In this document: positions 21,831 to 33,748 of the stretch, in pieces | Layout: each line of letters opens with the position of its first letter | Numbering within the stretch: position 1 is the stretch's first letter | Assembly (NCBI GenBank): GCA_036172225.1 | Contig: CM069919.1 | Coordinates: 25,421,971-25,485,970 of the forward strand | Reading direction: 5' to 3' | DNA: 64,000 nucleotides | From: Cryptocoryne crispatula var. balansae | Taxonomy: Eukaryota > Streptophyta > Magnoliopsida > Alismatales > Araceae | Position numbers and translations under genes: made by a program | The notes under the pieces: model-generated | The model's input: only the letters and a program-made list of their open reading frames with translations | What the model was told of the DNA's origin: nothing | Databases searched by the model: none

Positions 21831-23900
21831 AGACAAAGGCTCCACTACAAAAGTAATAATCCATCATTTTCATAAAATAATGGTACATTATCAGAGATAT
21901 TAGAGACAACTCCCTAATATAAGATGAATTCTTTCATCTAGACTACTTCATAAGCAGTCAACAGTAATTATAATTTGTAAAATCTATAGTGTCTATAACA
22001 TGGAACTTTTCTAGCTCACGGCACCACCATCTAGGTAAACAAGTACCCTAGCTACCAGTCATAAGTAACTTGAAGTTTAAGTCTAAATCAAACTTTCAGT
22101 CCTATCCTCCATACTTGAAATGCATCCTTGGTACTTCTCAAGTACTTAAGGATATACTTCTCAACTATCCAGTAACTCTCACTTGGATTTGCCTGATGAT
22201 TACTCATAACACTTAAAGTGCTCATCACATTAGGCTATGTACATAGTATACATGATAAACCCTATGACAATGGCAAAAGAGACTATATTCATGTATTATA
22301 TCTCTCTTTAAAAAATTCCATATCTTAGAGGCAAGACACCTATATAGGAGTTTCCATGTCAAACCCTTTGACTATGATATCTATGTACAACAAATGGGTC
22401 AAGCCAAGCATCCCCTTTTTAGATATATCTCCATAGACCTAAATCCTTAGGAAGTTTCTCTCAAAATAATTATGGAGGATTTATTTTTTTTAGTTAGGCT
22501 TCGCTGATGATAACATACCTACATCATTCATAATGAGTAGTACGCCATCAATATAAAATGTCTAGAATACAATAGCACTCCCACTAGCATTTTTATGCAC
22601 ACAAGGTTCTTTTTCATTCCAAATGAAGTCATAAGATTCAATCTTATCAAATCTTATATTCTAATGTTGAGAATATTGTTGTAGTCCATGAATGGACATT
22701 ACTAACGTGCACACATTCTTTGGATGTTTTGGGACTCATCCCTCAAGTTGTATCATATACAATAGATGTTGTATCATATACACCTCCCTTTAAATTTCAC
22801 CATTAGAGAAATATTACCTTAACATCCTAATTGACATATCTCATAGTCATAGTGTGTACCAATAAAATCTAAATGGATTGAATTATGGAAATGGTTAAAA
22901 GATATCATCATAGTCAACTCATTAACTTAGATGATGCCTTTTCAATCATCCATGCCTTGAAGGTCTCACCTTCAAATTCACTCCTATCCATCTTTTATTT
23001 TCATTTACATCTAATGGGTACTTTACCCTCAGGTGTATCTACCAAGTTCCGAACTTGGATAAAATAGATGGATATTATTATAGATTTTATTGTCTCCTCC
23101 TATTTTCGAATCAATATCTCATATTGCCTTTCAAAGGTCTTTGGATCGACATCCTCGCTTTATTGTGCTTATCTTCTTCCATCAAAGATATGTCTCACAT
23201 AACTACAAAGTTAAATTAGCACAATTAATGACCTATGATGCGTGCTATTATTAATCAGTACCTTAATAGAAGTGTCTTTGAGTTGTGGGTCTGGAACACC
23301 TTCCAGAAATTTCTTGCTCCCACTATTTTATTCAAGGAGGATCTTTTTCTCTAAGAATACAGTAAGTTGAGCAACGCATACCTTTTATCTCATAAGGTGG
23401 TATATTTAAATATCCTGAAGTCTACACTTCTATCTTATATTCTAATTATTATGGGTTATACATCTTCATCATGGTCGGACATTCCGAAATCTTAACTAGC
23501 TTAAGATCAAGCGTTAACCCCTTTTCCCATATCATAAACAGAATAATCAGAATAAATTAGAAGATATCAATGCATAGTGGTTATATTGAGTGCTTAGCCC
23601 TAAATAGACAAGGATTATTTTGCAAAAGTTGTCATTACTTGTGTCATGTCACACATGACACAATCACCCTTGTTTCTACTACTCAAGTAAGCTAAGAGTT
23701 ACAGGGAGATGTCCATTAAGATAAAGTTGTATTATCCTTCAAATGATGTGTGAATCCAGTACTTGAGTATTTCACTCCTTGATCTAATAAAAAAGTTTTA
23801 ATATTCTTTCTATTTATTTTTTACTTCATTTATAACCTTAGACAATTTCTCAAAGCCTCATATTTGCACTTCACAAGCACACATATCTATGCCTAGAGAA
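21831..23900 (-). pseudogene. Copia reverse transcriptase/RNase H region, heavily decayed
   Basis: By position, between the RNase H end at 21.7 kb and the pre-integrase motif at 24.1 kb, this stretch must hold RT, RNase H and most of the integrase. Only short minus-strand pieces remain readable between dense stops and A+T-rich drift. I could not locate the catalytic motif with confidence. Confidence 0.45.
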
Positions 23901-23949
23901 ATTATCTATTAAGGATGAAGTAAGAATGTCTATCTTTAGCCTTAATAGA

Positions 23950-24260
23950 CACAGACTAAAACACATCCAAATGTATGAGTTCTATTAACTCCTTGGTCCA
24001 CCCTCCATTTCTAGTAAATGGAGAGATATTCATTTTTCAATGCGATAAGACTCATATTTAGTTAATGATTCAAAATCATTTGCCTTCATGTTTCCATCTA
24101 TATGGAACTTCTTAAGTCTTTTCTTATTGATATGACCATGTCTATATTAAGCTAAAGAAATAGATTGATCTATATATCCTCCTAAGAGGAGCATTCACAC
24201 ATACCGTGAGAGCTTCCATATCTCATATGAGTAAACTATTTACTAAGCTCCCACTAGCAA
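23950..24260 (-). pseudogene. Copia pre-integrase/integrase N-terminal remnant
   Basis: On the minus strand, 24130 down to 23960 reads KKLHIDGNMKANDFESL, then YESYRIEK, and further on ISPFTRNGGWTKELIELIH. This is the CESC..GKM.K.PF...G.R..E.L.LIH.D pattern linking the gag-pre-integrase domain to the integrase of copia elements. Stops and lost cysteines show it is defective. Confidence 0.65.
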
Positions 24261-24749
24261 ACATTTTGCTATTCATAATCATAGAACAAATATCATTTCC
24301 ATAACTCAAAATAAATTAATATTTATTCAAGTAGGAAATATCGATAATGTTCATATACAAGGATAAAATCAACAATCTTCATCATAAGGACACCACAAAA
24401 GGCTACTAAAGATTTGTACCCCCCACTATCAATGATACAACTCTTGCACCATTTGTATATGTAGGTTAATCTTTATACGTCAAGCCTTCATTTACTTGTC
24501 ATTATCTGCAACCTTTGTAGATATAAGATGCATATTTAGTATCTCATACCAATAAATGCATATATAACATCTTACGGAAGATATGTATATCTAATATCTC
24601 ATACAAGATACACACATCTGGTATCTAATACCATAAGACATATGCTTAGTATCTTATACTATAATACACACAAATAGTATCTTATACTTGATGTGTATAT
24701 ATATATGACAAGTAAGTCAATGACTGAGATGCCAGAAGCTTCTCAAGCT

Positions 24750-26700
24750 CCTCCTTTGCAATATATATATATATATATTCAATATACTTTTCCACCATTC
24801 ACCATCATGATGGTAGAAGAGAAATCCTATGTCTTATTTGGGCTTAATATCCTCAACCAACTTCTTGACTTTTATCTATGCCTTCATTTTCTTATCTAAT
24901 GATCTCACTTCTTTTCATTGGTCTTACCAACAAGAAGTATTGAAGATGTATTTTTATTTTAATCTTGTCTTAAATTTGCCCACCACCATGAGCCATGATA
25001 GATCTCATATCCATCTGTCCATGTTGCCTCTAAACTTCATATAGAGACTAACATTTAGTCTAAGGCAAATAATACATCTTTTTAATGAGATGAAGATTTC
25101 ATCTTCTCTTACTACATTAGATGATTAGTAGGCACCCACTTCCCAAGTAGGTTAGTTACATGGTCAACTATGAGAACACTTCTCATGATTCTAAACCAGT
25201 CAAAAAAGTTAATATAAATGAGCCTAATGACTTCAAGTATGCGAGATAACTGGTAGTTAAGAATCTAATTATAAAATGGAGATATGATTCTATTTGAAAA
25301 TATTGCAGACATTCAATGTAAATTAAGATATGGTCTTTTATTCTAATTTATGCTCCCACTAATTTTGACGAATTTGCATAACCCTCATTATGCAAAGACG
25401 AGATAACACGATGATATCCTAATGGGGACTAAGATCCTATTAATCTTATGGTGGCGACTTTGTGGAAAACACAACAAGTCATCACATACTTAATAGGTAG
25501 ACAACTTTTGCGAATTGCAACTCTTGCAACTCTTAGTCATTTAGCCTCTAAAGTCATGACCTTGTGAGAAACACAACAAGTCATATACTCTAGTTAGGTC
25601 AAATCCGCTTGTTACGTTATGGGTATGGAATCTCAACACAGCCCTTGTGGGAAACACAACAAGACCATGCCAATGGTCCACCCCAAGGTTCAGCTTTAAG
25701 CCTTGGCCACGATCACCAATCCCTTGCTGAGTAAGCCTTGTGGGAAACACAACAAACTCACCCAATTTAAGATTGGCTCATCAAGACTATAACAACGGAA
25801 GGCTACGTGGGTCATTCTTAATGTCCCATGCTTATCAACCTAATTTAACTGAGGAGGGGTTTTTGTTTGTCTCATCATAGTATGTGCTACATATATATAT
25901 ATATATATATATATGAATACCTTTGAATACCATATATCTAAGGTATCTAGCACACACACATACATATCAAATATAAAAAATTTAAATAGATGATCATGGA
26001 CTTTCATTACATTAATTTATGACCGGAGCCAGATCAGTATGCATTAAAGGATTCAGCATCCTATGCCGATGTTGACAAGCCATTATGCCTAGAAGAACCC
26101 TCCTCCTTGCATCTCGCTCTCTCCTCCATCTCGATCGGTCTTCTTGTCATTACAAGAGCATTAAGGGTACGCAGACCCATAAATGTACATTAATCAAATA
26201 AGAAACCTTGATCTTAATCAAGGGGAGTACATTTTAGAGGGAGGTAGAATATACAATCAGAATTGATAAGAGAGAAGATTAGGCACGCAGGCCCTTAATT
26301 ACATGCCAACTTCAAACAAGCATCATCACATGACATACACTTAGTCCATGATCATCCAAACACTTACACATACATATCATCACATGAACATAGTGCGAAT
26401 ACGTGGTAATAATATGATATAACTATTATATCATAAAATTATACATCATATGTTTTGAAATTCTCAATTTCATGCTTGTCGAATTATTCATGAAGTAAAT
26501 AATATGAAATAACATATAAACAATTTATATGATATAAACAAGCAACTCCAAACAATTTGGACAATATATGTATTCTCAAAACTATAAAAAGTGCCAAATC
26601 AATGTCCTAATCATCATTATGAAAAATCATATTTTACAGAATTAATTTAGACATTAATTTTTCAAGTTAAGTCATTAAAACAATTTAAAAACTTAACAAT
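24750..26700 (-). pseudogene. Copia gag/protease region, no readable frame
   Basis: By position this holds gag and protease, but no segment reads convincingly. It includes (TA)n runs at 24761-24777 and 25891-25914 and the four spaced copies of a TTGTGGGAAACACAACAA motif. Confidence 0.35.
25460..25756. repeat. Four spaced copies of TTGTGGGAAACACAACAA
   Basis: The 18-base motif starts at 25460, 25562, 25645 and 25739, with one or two changes in the first two copies. The sequence between copies differs, so this is not a simple tandem array. It lies inside the copia interior. Confidence 0.85.
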
Positions 26701-26864
26701 GAATGAATCTATGACATTGGAGCTAAAACCACATAAAAGATCATCAAACACTTTGATAATATATTATATGATAGTTCAGAATTTTTCACAAATTTTCTAA
26801 AATTTTTATGGTATTTTTTGGATTTTATTTTGATTTTAAAAAATTTTAAATCAAATAAAATGGC

Positions 26865-27035
26865 CTTGCGCATTGCGCCGCACCATTCCGTTACCTGCTG
26901 CGCCGCTCGTGCACCCCAAGCGTCGGCGCATGGCGCCATCCCGCGCGGCGCGAGCGGGTGCGCCCTCGAGCGTTGCGCGTCCACGCGCATTCAAAATTTT
27001 TTTTAATTAATGCACACGCTAACGGCGCGCAGCAA
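26865..27035. other. G+C-rich island in the copia leader
   Basis: Within an otherwise A+T-rich element, this stretch is dense in GCGC/GCGCC words (for example CATGGCGCCATCCCGCGCGGCGCGAG broken across 26930-26950) and can fold on itself. It lies between the primer site and where gag should start, so it belongs to the untranslated leader of the element. The frames through it are shadows. Confidence 0.5.
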
Positions 27036-27733
27036 CCGCGGTCAAACCGCATAAGTGTGGTCAAACCGCATTGATGAGCACTGGATCTGACTATCAGGTC
27101 TGGACTATCCCGTCTTCTCCACCCGATAAGGCATGAATAATAACCGCAGAAGGATGCTCCAAGACTTTCTTAAAACTGGACTTTCCAATCTCCGAAAAAT
27201 CTCAAAAAATAGTAGGTCGATTCTAAATCGATCAAGGAATCCAAAAATGCAACTTTATTTCCATGAAAAAATCCCAATCAACGGGAAAATAGGAAAGAAG
27301 CACCACTGGCCCTAAAGTTTCTCCCCGCCGAAAAAACTCTCAATCGACCTTCGACAACGCCGTTCGAAGCCAAAGAACGATGGGAAACTCTTGGTAATCA
27401 TATTACCTATCTTATAAACCCATCTATTAGACATCAAATGTCTCCATGGAAGAACATTTCAACAAATCCCCAAATCGAGTTGGTGAATTCCGTAAATCGA
27501 AATCACCATCTTTCAGACCCTCTACCGGACTCTCCGGTGGTCCAAAATTTGAAAAGTTTGCGGCGTTGGAAAGCCATTTGTCACGAGATTCATCCAAAAG
27601 CAACCAATCTCCAAAATGTATCCCATACTATTTATGGTTACTCCGTCAAGATGGACGTTTGTACAGATTCGGGAAAACATGAAATATATGAAACGACATC
27701 GAAACGACGTTGGATTCGAACAAGACTTCAACT

Positions 27734-27746
27734 GGCTCTGATACAA
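27734..27746 (-). promoter_or_regulatory. Primer-binding site of the copia element
   Basis: GGCTCTGATACAA on the plus strand is the complement of the initiator-methionine tRNA 3'-end match TGGTATCAGAGCC with one mismatch. It lies directly inside the right LTR and sets the element's orientation to minus. Confidence 0.85.
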
Positions 27747-27747
27747 C

Positions 27748-29233
27748 TGTTGGGAATCAGTCCAATCAGATTGACGCAACAGAAAATTTCTGATTCTTCG
27801 TATATCATTGTCTTGGTCTAGATCGGATGCGAACGATGTCGCCAAAATTGGTATTCGAAACGATTTCGAACACGCACCTTTGTGGGATTCAAAAAATCCC
27901 TATAGATCGGAGAAGATCGAGCATTCTCATGCTCGTTAAGCCACTCAAGTGTGTGGCCTCTAGTCGTATCCACACGAGCTGCCTCCATAGTCGGGTTCTC
28001 CTTTTCGTCGAACGTTCCAACTCACCCCGGATGAAGTCCCATCGACTCTCAATGGCCTCCAGCATGGGAAAACGTGAAGGAGAGAGGTAGGGATGAATTT
28101 CTCAGCCCTTGGCTTGTGAGACTCATGCTTAATTCGCTATTATATAGAGAATTTGGAGTTTTTCACAAAAACCCCTTCTTTCTCTATATTTACACCCTTA
28201 CCCCAAACTTATGGATTAGCCCTTATGTGTGTGATCTACTAGGCCCAATAGCCCATTTGGTTGAGGCATAATTAAAAGAACAACTTCTTTTAAATTAAAT
28301 CTATTATCTCATAATAGATTTAACGGCTTACTGATCATAAAGGGTACAAGCCACATTCTATGATCCCAAACGGCTTCGGGGATAAACTCCTCTCCAAAGA
28401 GCCTTTCCATCATCGGTTACCACACGGATATAAATCTTCGTCCATCCAATGTCCTGGTCGGATAGGAGTACGGCATTGACTGTCGACTCCAAAATATACT
28501 GACACTATGGAATCTTGTACTCGTAATTGGATCAATTGGAAAACTCTTTTTCAATTATCCTATCTACATTGGCCAAGGATTTAGAGTACTATCCATAAGA
28601 CATTCTCTCTCTCCTACCGAGAGTGGACGATTCCCTATTGTCCGCTCAATTGCCTCCATCGGGTTTCCCATATACCCAATCCATTAACTATACAGGATCA
28701 CAATATTAAGTGATCCATAAGTCAATAGTCAAAGTACATGGTACACCCGGCAAGATATCTTTGGCGACTCAGGTTAAAAATCCAACCGTGCAACCATGAT
28801 TATAGAATACCCTGATTGACAGTTCGGTAAGATACCATTTAGGGATTCTATACTGGTCAGTTCAGTGAACTCATTCCTCTAATGAGCACATATACATGTA
28901 TCTCAGTGTCCCCACACTGATGACCAATGAGATCAGTCATTCTCATCATATGAGAAGATATCATATACACTAGTCTTATCAGATCCTTGATGTCCCATCT
29001 CAAGGATCCTACGACTAGGAGCATTTATAGTACATGCTTCTAAATTATTGATCTCATTATCATGATCTCATCATGATGCAATAATCATTGCATGCAACCT
29101 AGGACTTCATTACGATAGACGCATCTAGATAGTGCAAGTAATGAAGATTATGCCATTTATACTGAACAAGATATTACAAAAAATGTAAAATCATATCACA
29201 TATGATTGGCTTGTAGGACATACATTTCTATCA
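27748..29233 (-). repeat. Copia LTR (5' LTR in element orientation)
   Basis: It runs from TGTTGGGAATCAG to ACATTTCTATCA. It is 1,486 bp and includes the block missing from the left LTR. Read on the minus strand it would hold the promoter that drives the element. Confidence 0.92.
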
Positions 29234-29238
29234 GCATT
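29234..29238. repeat. Right target-site duplication GCATT of the copia element
   Basis: Identical to 20195-20199. Gypsy element 1 gag continues from here. Confidence 0.9.
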
Positions 29239-30960
29239 CATATTCAGATGGCCATTAGAAGCCTAGCTATTGACTGATTTTACTCACTTGATTCCTCATA
29301 GATGAGTAACTTTGAAATTTTTAAAGCTAAATTTATACAAAGGTACATGGACCGGGTCAGCCCAACCTATTCCATCATTGACTTAATAAAAAAATGAGAA
29401 AGATTTTAAAACATATACTAATAGGTGGAGGGCCATGGTAGATAAACTCAATGTTGCCATTTCAAAGCTAGTGCAAGTGAAAATGATAATTACCAATGCC
29501 ACGTAGGCTTTGAAGAATGTTTTGTCTTTGCATCATCTAACCATCATGAATGAGCTACATGAGAGAGTGCAATATATCTAGCCCTAGCTTAGGGACTCCA
29601 CCATTATGAACCCTTTCAATTCCATACCCCAAGTTGTCAAGAAAACAACCTATACTATAACTAGTTCCATCATTGAAAGTGTAGTAACCAATGAAAACAT
29701 CAAAATTGCATGGAACCCGGTCAACACCCATCAACATCAATTCTACGACCCCTAAAATGATCAACAATTTAGAAACCCGAGTCAAACTCTACCTCAGCTT
29801 CATTTCCAATAGTGCCAACATCAAATCCAGCACCAACAACAATGATAGCAGGTTGTACAAGCATTAGTTTTCCAACCACCACATCAACTGATTGCCTACA
29901 ATAGAGCACCTTCTCCCATAGCCTATGAACCTTAAAATTTAGAGCCTAGGAAGAACCATTACCCATTACTGCCACATTCTCTTATAATTATATTTAAATC
30001 TCTTATGATGGTTGGGTAGACTGCATTGCCTAGAGAAAAGCCAGAATGATAATACAATGCCAACATAGATCAAAACTATCACTACTATAAATATCTAGGA
30101 TGCACTAAAGATAACTATTTAAACTTAAAAGAATACATTTATGACCTCCATGAAAGGCAGTATTGACTAGAATCATATGGACAAATACATCATATCTATG
30201 AAGAACTAGCCTCAACAGCTATAGTGTGCACTGGTCCAACAACAACAACAGTAGAAACCCAGCCTAGAGATAGTTTAAAATTTGTTTATACATGTGCCCA
30301 CACCCACACAAAGAAACCAACATCTTAACCCCATTTTGGCCTTCTCCAAAGAGTGTCATGATTGGGGTTAAAATTGGCAAGTTGAGAGATCCACCTCCAC
30401 CATGCATGTCAATCAACCTTTTTCAACCAACCGACCCATCCTCTCTATTCCTTGGGTCACCCCCACCTACCCATGCCATTCTAAACCGACCACCTATCAT
30501 CTAAACTTTTCTATGGCCTATCATTACACCCCAACCATGCCTCTCCATATGAATCAGATCATAATTTGTCATGTTGAGTCACCATCGACACCCCTACCAT
30601 CAGGACCCATTATCATTTTGCCATGAATGGCCATATCTTCATAACTTATTTGCTCTACAATATGTCAAACACCCACCCTTGTCATTGTTACAAGGGCCTC
30701 TTTCATCGTTTGATCAAACCTAACACCAACAACAACCACCTTACCCTTTGCCTCTCGACTTGCAATGGTGCATTGAAGTGGGCACATGTTTTAATGCATC
30801 TTTCCCTACACTGGCACATCAAGATCAGCACCACTGCCAATATGGGACATGGAGGAAGAGAATATCAAAGAGCTGCTGCTTGGAACTTTTTATGACTTAC
30901 TAAAGCATCTTGAACTTCAAAGCTAATAATTATCTTAAAATTGATCAAACAATCTAAGGT
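29239..30960 (+). pseudogene. Gypsy element 1 gag core and linker, broken
   Basis: Plus-strand segments include LNLYKGTWTGSAQPIPSL, TYTNRWRAMVDKLN and ISKLVQVKM, matching the retrotransposon gag core (a region with F..RWR) of TAT-type gypsy elements. A Gln/Pro-rich linker follows (29780-30560). Stops recur every 20-60 codons. In an intact element this would form the cytoplasmic capsid. Confidence 0.6.
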
Positions 30961-31480
30961 CCATCAAGAGGTTCTCCAACAATACCTCCAATGAGTGATC
31001 GTTAGTGAGAACTTCCTTCTAGAGAAAATCACATCAGTCTTGACATCTAGAAGTGAACATCCAGCCATCATATTCACAAAAGAAGACATGAATGCCTCAT
31101 AAGTAAGAAAGTGCACCATATGCATCACTGACAACATCAAAGGCGTAGGCATTAAATCATGTTTGGTTGATATCGAGGTGTCCAATAATGATCTATTGCC
31201 AAAAAATATTATATTTGTGTGATATTTCTGTAGAGGACGTCTGGCCATCTCACATAATGGTAACCTCATATGACAACTCAAAGAAGCCCACTCATGGTAT
31301 GGTCACGCTTAATGTTGAGCTTGGGCTACGTATGGTCATCATGGATTTTCATGTGTTAAAATTGGACACAACCTGTATGGCCATTCTGAGATGGCCTTAT
31401 TTAGAAGCATTAGAGGTGGTCGTTGAGGCCTCAGTAAAGAGCTGCAAAGCATCACCCAACTGATTGAACCCACAAAGTTG
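30961..31480 (+). pseudogene. Gypsy element 1 aspartic protease region, degenerate
   Basis: Reads TSRSEHPAIIFTKEDM, then KSCLVDIEVSNNDLLP, then MVTSYDNSKKPTHGMV and VMDFHVLKLDTTCMAILRWP in changing frames. The same order occurs intact-looking in element 2 at 43640-43960, where the active-site block reads CLVDTRASINVMP. Here the Asp-Thr/Ser-Gly triad is lost (VDIEVS). Confidence 0.65.
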
Positions 31481-31789
31481 CATCTGAGGAGCAACGTTGG
31501 GTTTGATGAAACAACCACTAATGATCAAAGCCCGAAGAACAAATACTTTGCTAATTGTTTCTACGAATACTTTGTCAAAGGTGAAACTATTTAAATGGCT
31601 AAGGAAAATTATGAAGTCTTGGAACTAGAAAAAAAGGAAGAGGACTAATGACCCTAATAAAGAACTATACACTAAAACATTTCAATTTTTTTTCATTGAT
31701 AAAGAGGGATCGAGCAAAGAACCACTCAAGGCTAAGCTATCCACCACCTACCCAAAACTCATCATGCAAGTTGGACTCATGGATTAGTC

Positions 31790-32720
31790 CAACCAATCCC
31801 ATGAGGGCCTTCCCTCATTGTCTCTTCTTCTGGGGCCTTTGTCCCTACTTACCTTGGTGTCCTTATCAAGTCCACGAGCTCATTTCTCTCTTCTACTATA
31901 CAGCCCATGAGCCCAATCTTATTTACCCTTACTACACCATTGAGACCATCTACTATTTTGATCAGTATCAAGCCTGTGAGCCCACTTTATTAAACCCTAC
32001 TTGAGGCCTTTGCCTCTTTGTCCCTCTTCACATTTACTCTTCCTAATCTTCCTATCAAGCCTATGAGCCCATCTTCTTCCACTACTATTGAGCCCATGAG
32101 CCCATTTTCTTTTATTTTTTTTGGATCACAAGCAAATTTCCCACTATATGGCTTACAAGTCCATTTCTTGCTCTTGGCCCATGATCTCCTTTTCTTTTAC
32201 TGTTATTAAGCACGTGAGCCCATCTCCTGGTATCGAATCCAAGGGATCATCTTTTACTATCAGGCCCACAAGCCCACATACTATTATAGGGCTTGCGGCC
32301 ATCTATTGCAATTAGGTAGGCCCATTTTCTTCTACTAATATCCAGCACACAAGCCCATATCCTTCTATTGATATCAGGCCCATGAGCCCATTTTATTTTG
32401 TTGGACCCACATGCCCATTTCCTTCTACCATTATTGGGCTCATGAGCCTATCTTCTTCTGTTAAATTGGGTTGACAAGCCTATCTACTACTATCAGGCCT
32501 ATGAGCCCATTTCTTTCTATAGTTATTATGCCAACGACTCATCCCTTATGTCATTCAACGTTGGAACCATGTACCTCTTTTACCAGACTTTACTCAAGGC
32601 CTTCACTTCTCTTTCATTATCTCCTACTACTCTCAAGCAACTCTGCCACTCCAATCGGGCCCCTACAACCCATCTTTCTCTAATTGGGCACATAACACCC
32701 ATTCCATCTTTATGTTTAGT
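31790..32720. repeat. Degenerate repeats of GGCCCATGAGCCCA in the protease-RT linker
   Basis: About 20 variants of (G)GCCCA(T/C)(G/A)AGCCCAT occur at roughly 30-60-bp spacing, separated by CTTCTACTAT-like pyrimidine runs. In one frame they spell repeated P-M-S-P-F. A shorter, more diverged array lies at the same place in gypsy element 2 (44700-45020), so the array belonged to their ancestor. Confidence 0.75.
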
Positions 32721-32969
32721 TCTTCCTAAAAATAACATCTTTCTCACAACTCACATTTTGTTTGATGAGACATCTCTACTTTCCCGGGAGGGAATTGTGG
32801 TCCAAGGAACCATTGGATCCCTGATTGATTTACTTTCTTCAGCATGTTATTTGATAAATATTGCTCTTTCTGCTTGTACTTCTCTCTTTCCACTTATTTC
32901 TTCTTTATATTAGTTTCAAATTAGAACATAACAAAAATATTGCTCTTTCTGCTTGTACTTCTTTATATT

Positions 32970-33748
32970 AGTTCAAGGTGACAATGCATCAATTAACTCA
33001 GAAAAGCATAGAATGTGTCAAGCTACCATATCATTTAGAAAATGAGATCCAGTTAAATGAAATTCGATATAAGGATAAGAAATCAATGATCAAACTTTGG
33101 GGCTTTATGAGGTTGTGTGAGAAAATGATCTTGAACTCAAGGCTGAAGATAAGGATTTGGTTGATGCTTATGCTTCCGGATTTAAAAGATTTGAAGAAAT
33201 ATTAGCTACAGTGAATGAGCCAACTATGGAATTCAGTCTTGGAACACAAGAAGATCTTAAAACTATCCCCACTGGTGCCAACCTCACCCTTTTAGAGAAG
33301 AAAATTCTGATGGGATATTACAAGAATACAAAGACACATTCACTTTGACATATGAAGAAATGCCAAGTTTAGACAATTCAATGCTAGAACATAAATTGAC
33401 TTTAAAATATGAAGCTATCTTGTTCGAGCAAAAATTGACAAGATTACACCCAGATATGACATCAAAAATGAATGGAGATGTTGATAAATTTCATCAAGCA
33501 AAATTTACTAAAGTCATACTCTATCTTCAATGGGTGTTAAGCATAGTTCCTATCAATAAAAAGGATGGAAGAGTTTGAATTTGTATTGACTTTAGGGACA
33601 TAAACTTAGCATGTTTGAAAGATGACTTTACCATACCTCAATTTGATAATTTGGTTGATAACACAATTGGATATGAGACTCTATCATTCATGGATAGATA
33701 TCTAGGGCATAATCAAATTTGGTTAGCAAAAGGGAACCAAGAGAATAC
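32970..33748 (+). pseudogene. Gypsy element 1 reverse transcriptase, N-terminal half
   Basis: Reads DNSMLEHKLTLKYEAILFEQK, then FTKVILYLQWVLSIVPINKKDGRV, a stop, ICIDFRDINLACLKDD and FMDRYLGHNQI across small frame changes. These are the fingers and palm start of a Ty3/gypsy RT of the TAT group (R.CIDFR.LN.A.PKD, and FMDG..GYNQI). The solo LTR at 33749 cuts the gene and the RT continues at 35208. Confidence 0.8.
33744..33748. repeat. Left target-site duplication AATAC of the solo LTR
   Basis: AATAC recurs at 35203-35207. Confidence 0.9.

Larger units (their letters stand above)
20200..29233 (-). mobile_element. Structurally complete Ty1/copia retrotransposon, minus strand
   Basis: Two closely similar LTRs (20200-21625 and 27748-29233), each TG...CA, enclose 6.1 kb and are flanked by GCATT duplications. 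In element orientation the 5' LTR is the right one. Next to it, 27734-27746 reads GGCTCTGATACAA, the reverse complement of an initiator-tRNA-Met primer site with one change. Next to the left LTR is TCTCCCACTTGCAC, whose complement GTGCAAGTGGGAGA is the polypurine tract. Pol remnants run on the minus strand: the pre-integrase region near 24000-24150 and the RNase H end near 21650-21720 (NIADPLPKSL). No long open frame survives, so the proteins are dead although the structure is whole. It inserted into the gag of gypsy element 1. Confidence 0.92.

Noticed and set aside
25460..25756. CRISPR-like spaced repeats
   Set aside because: Only four imperfect copies with uneven 83-102-bp spacing inside a plant retrotransposon; no cas genes and not a prokaryotic sequence.
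26709..27006. Frames on both strands through the G+C-rich island
   Set aside because: High G+C removes stops in all frames; the stretch is leader DNA of the copia element.
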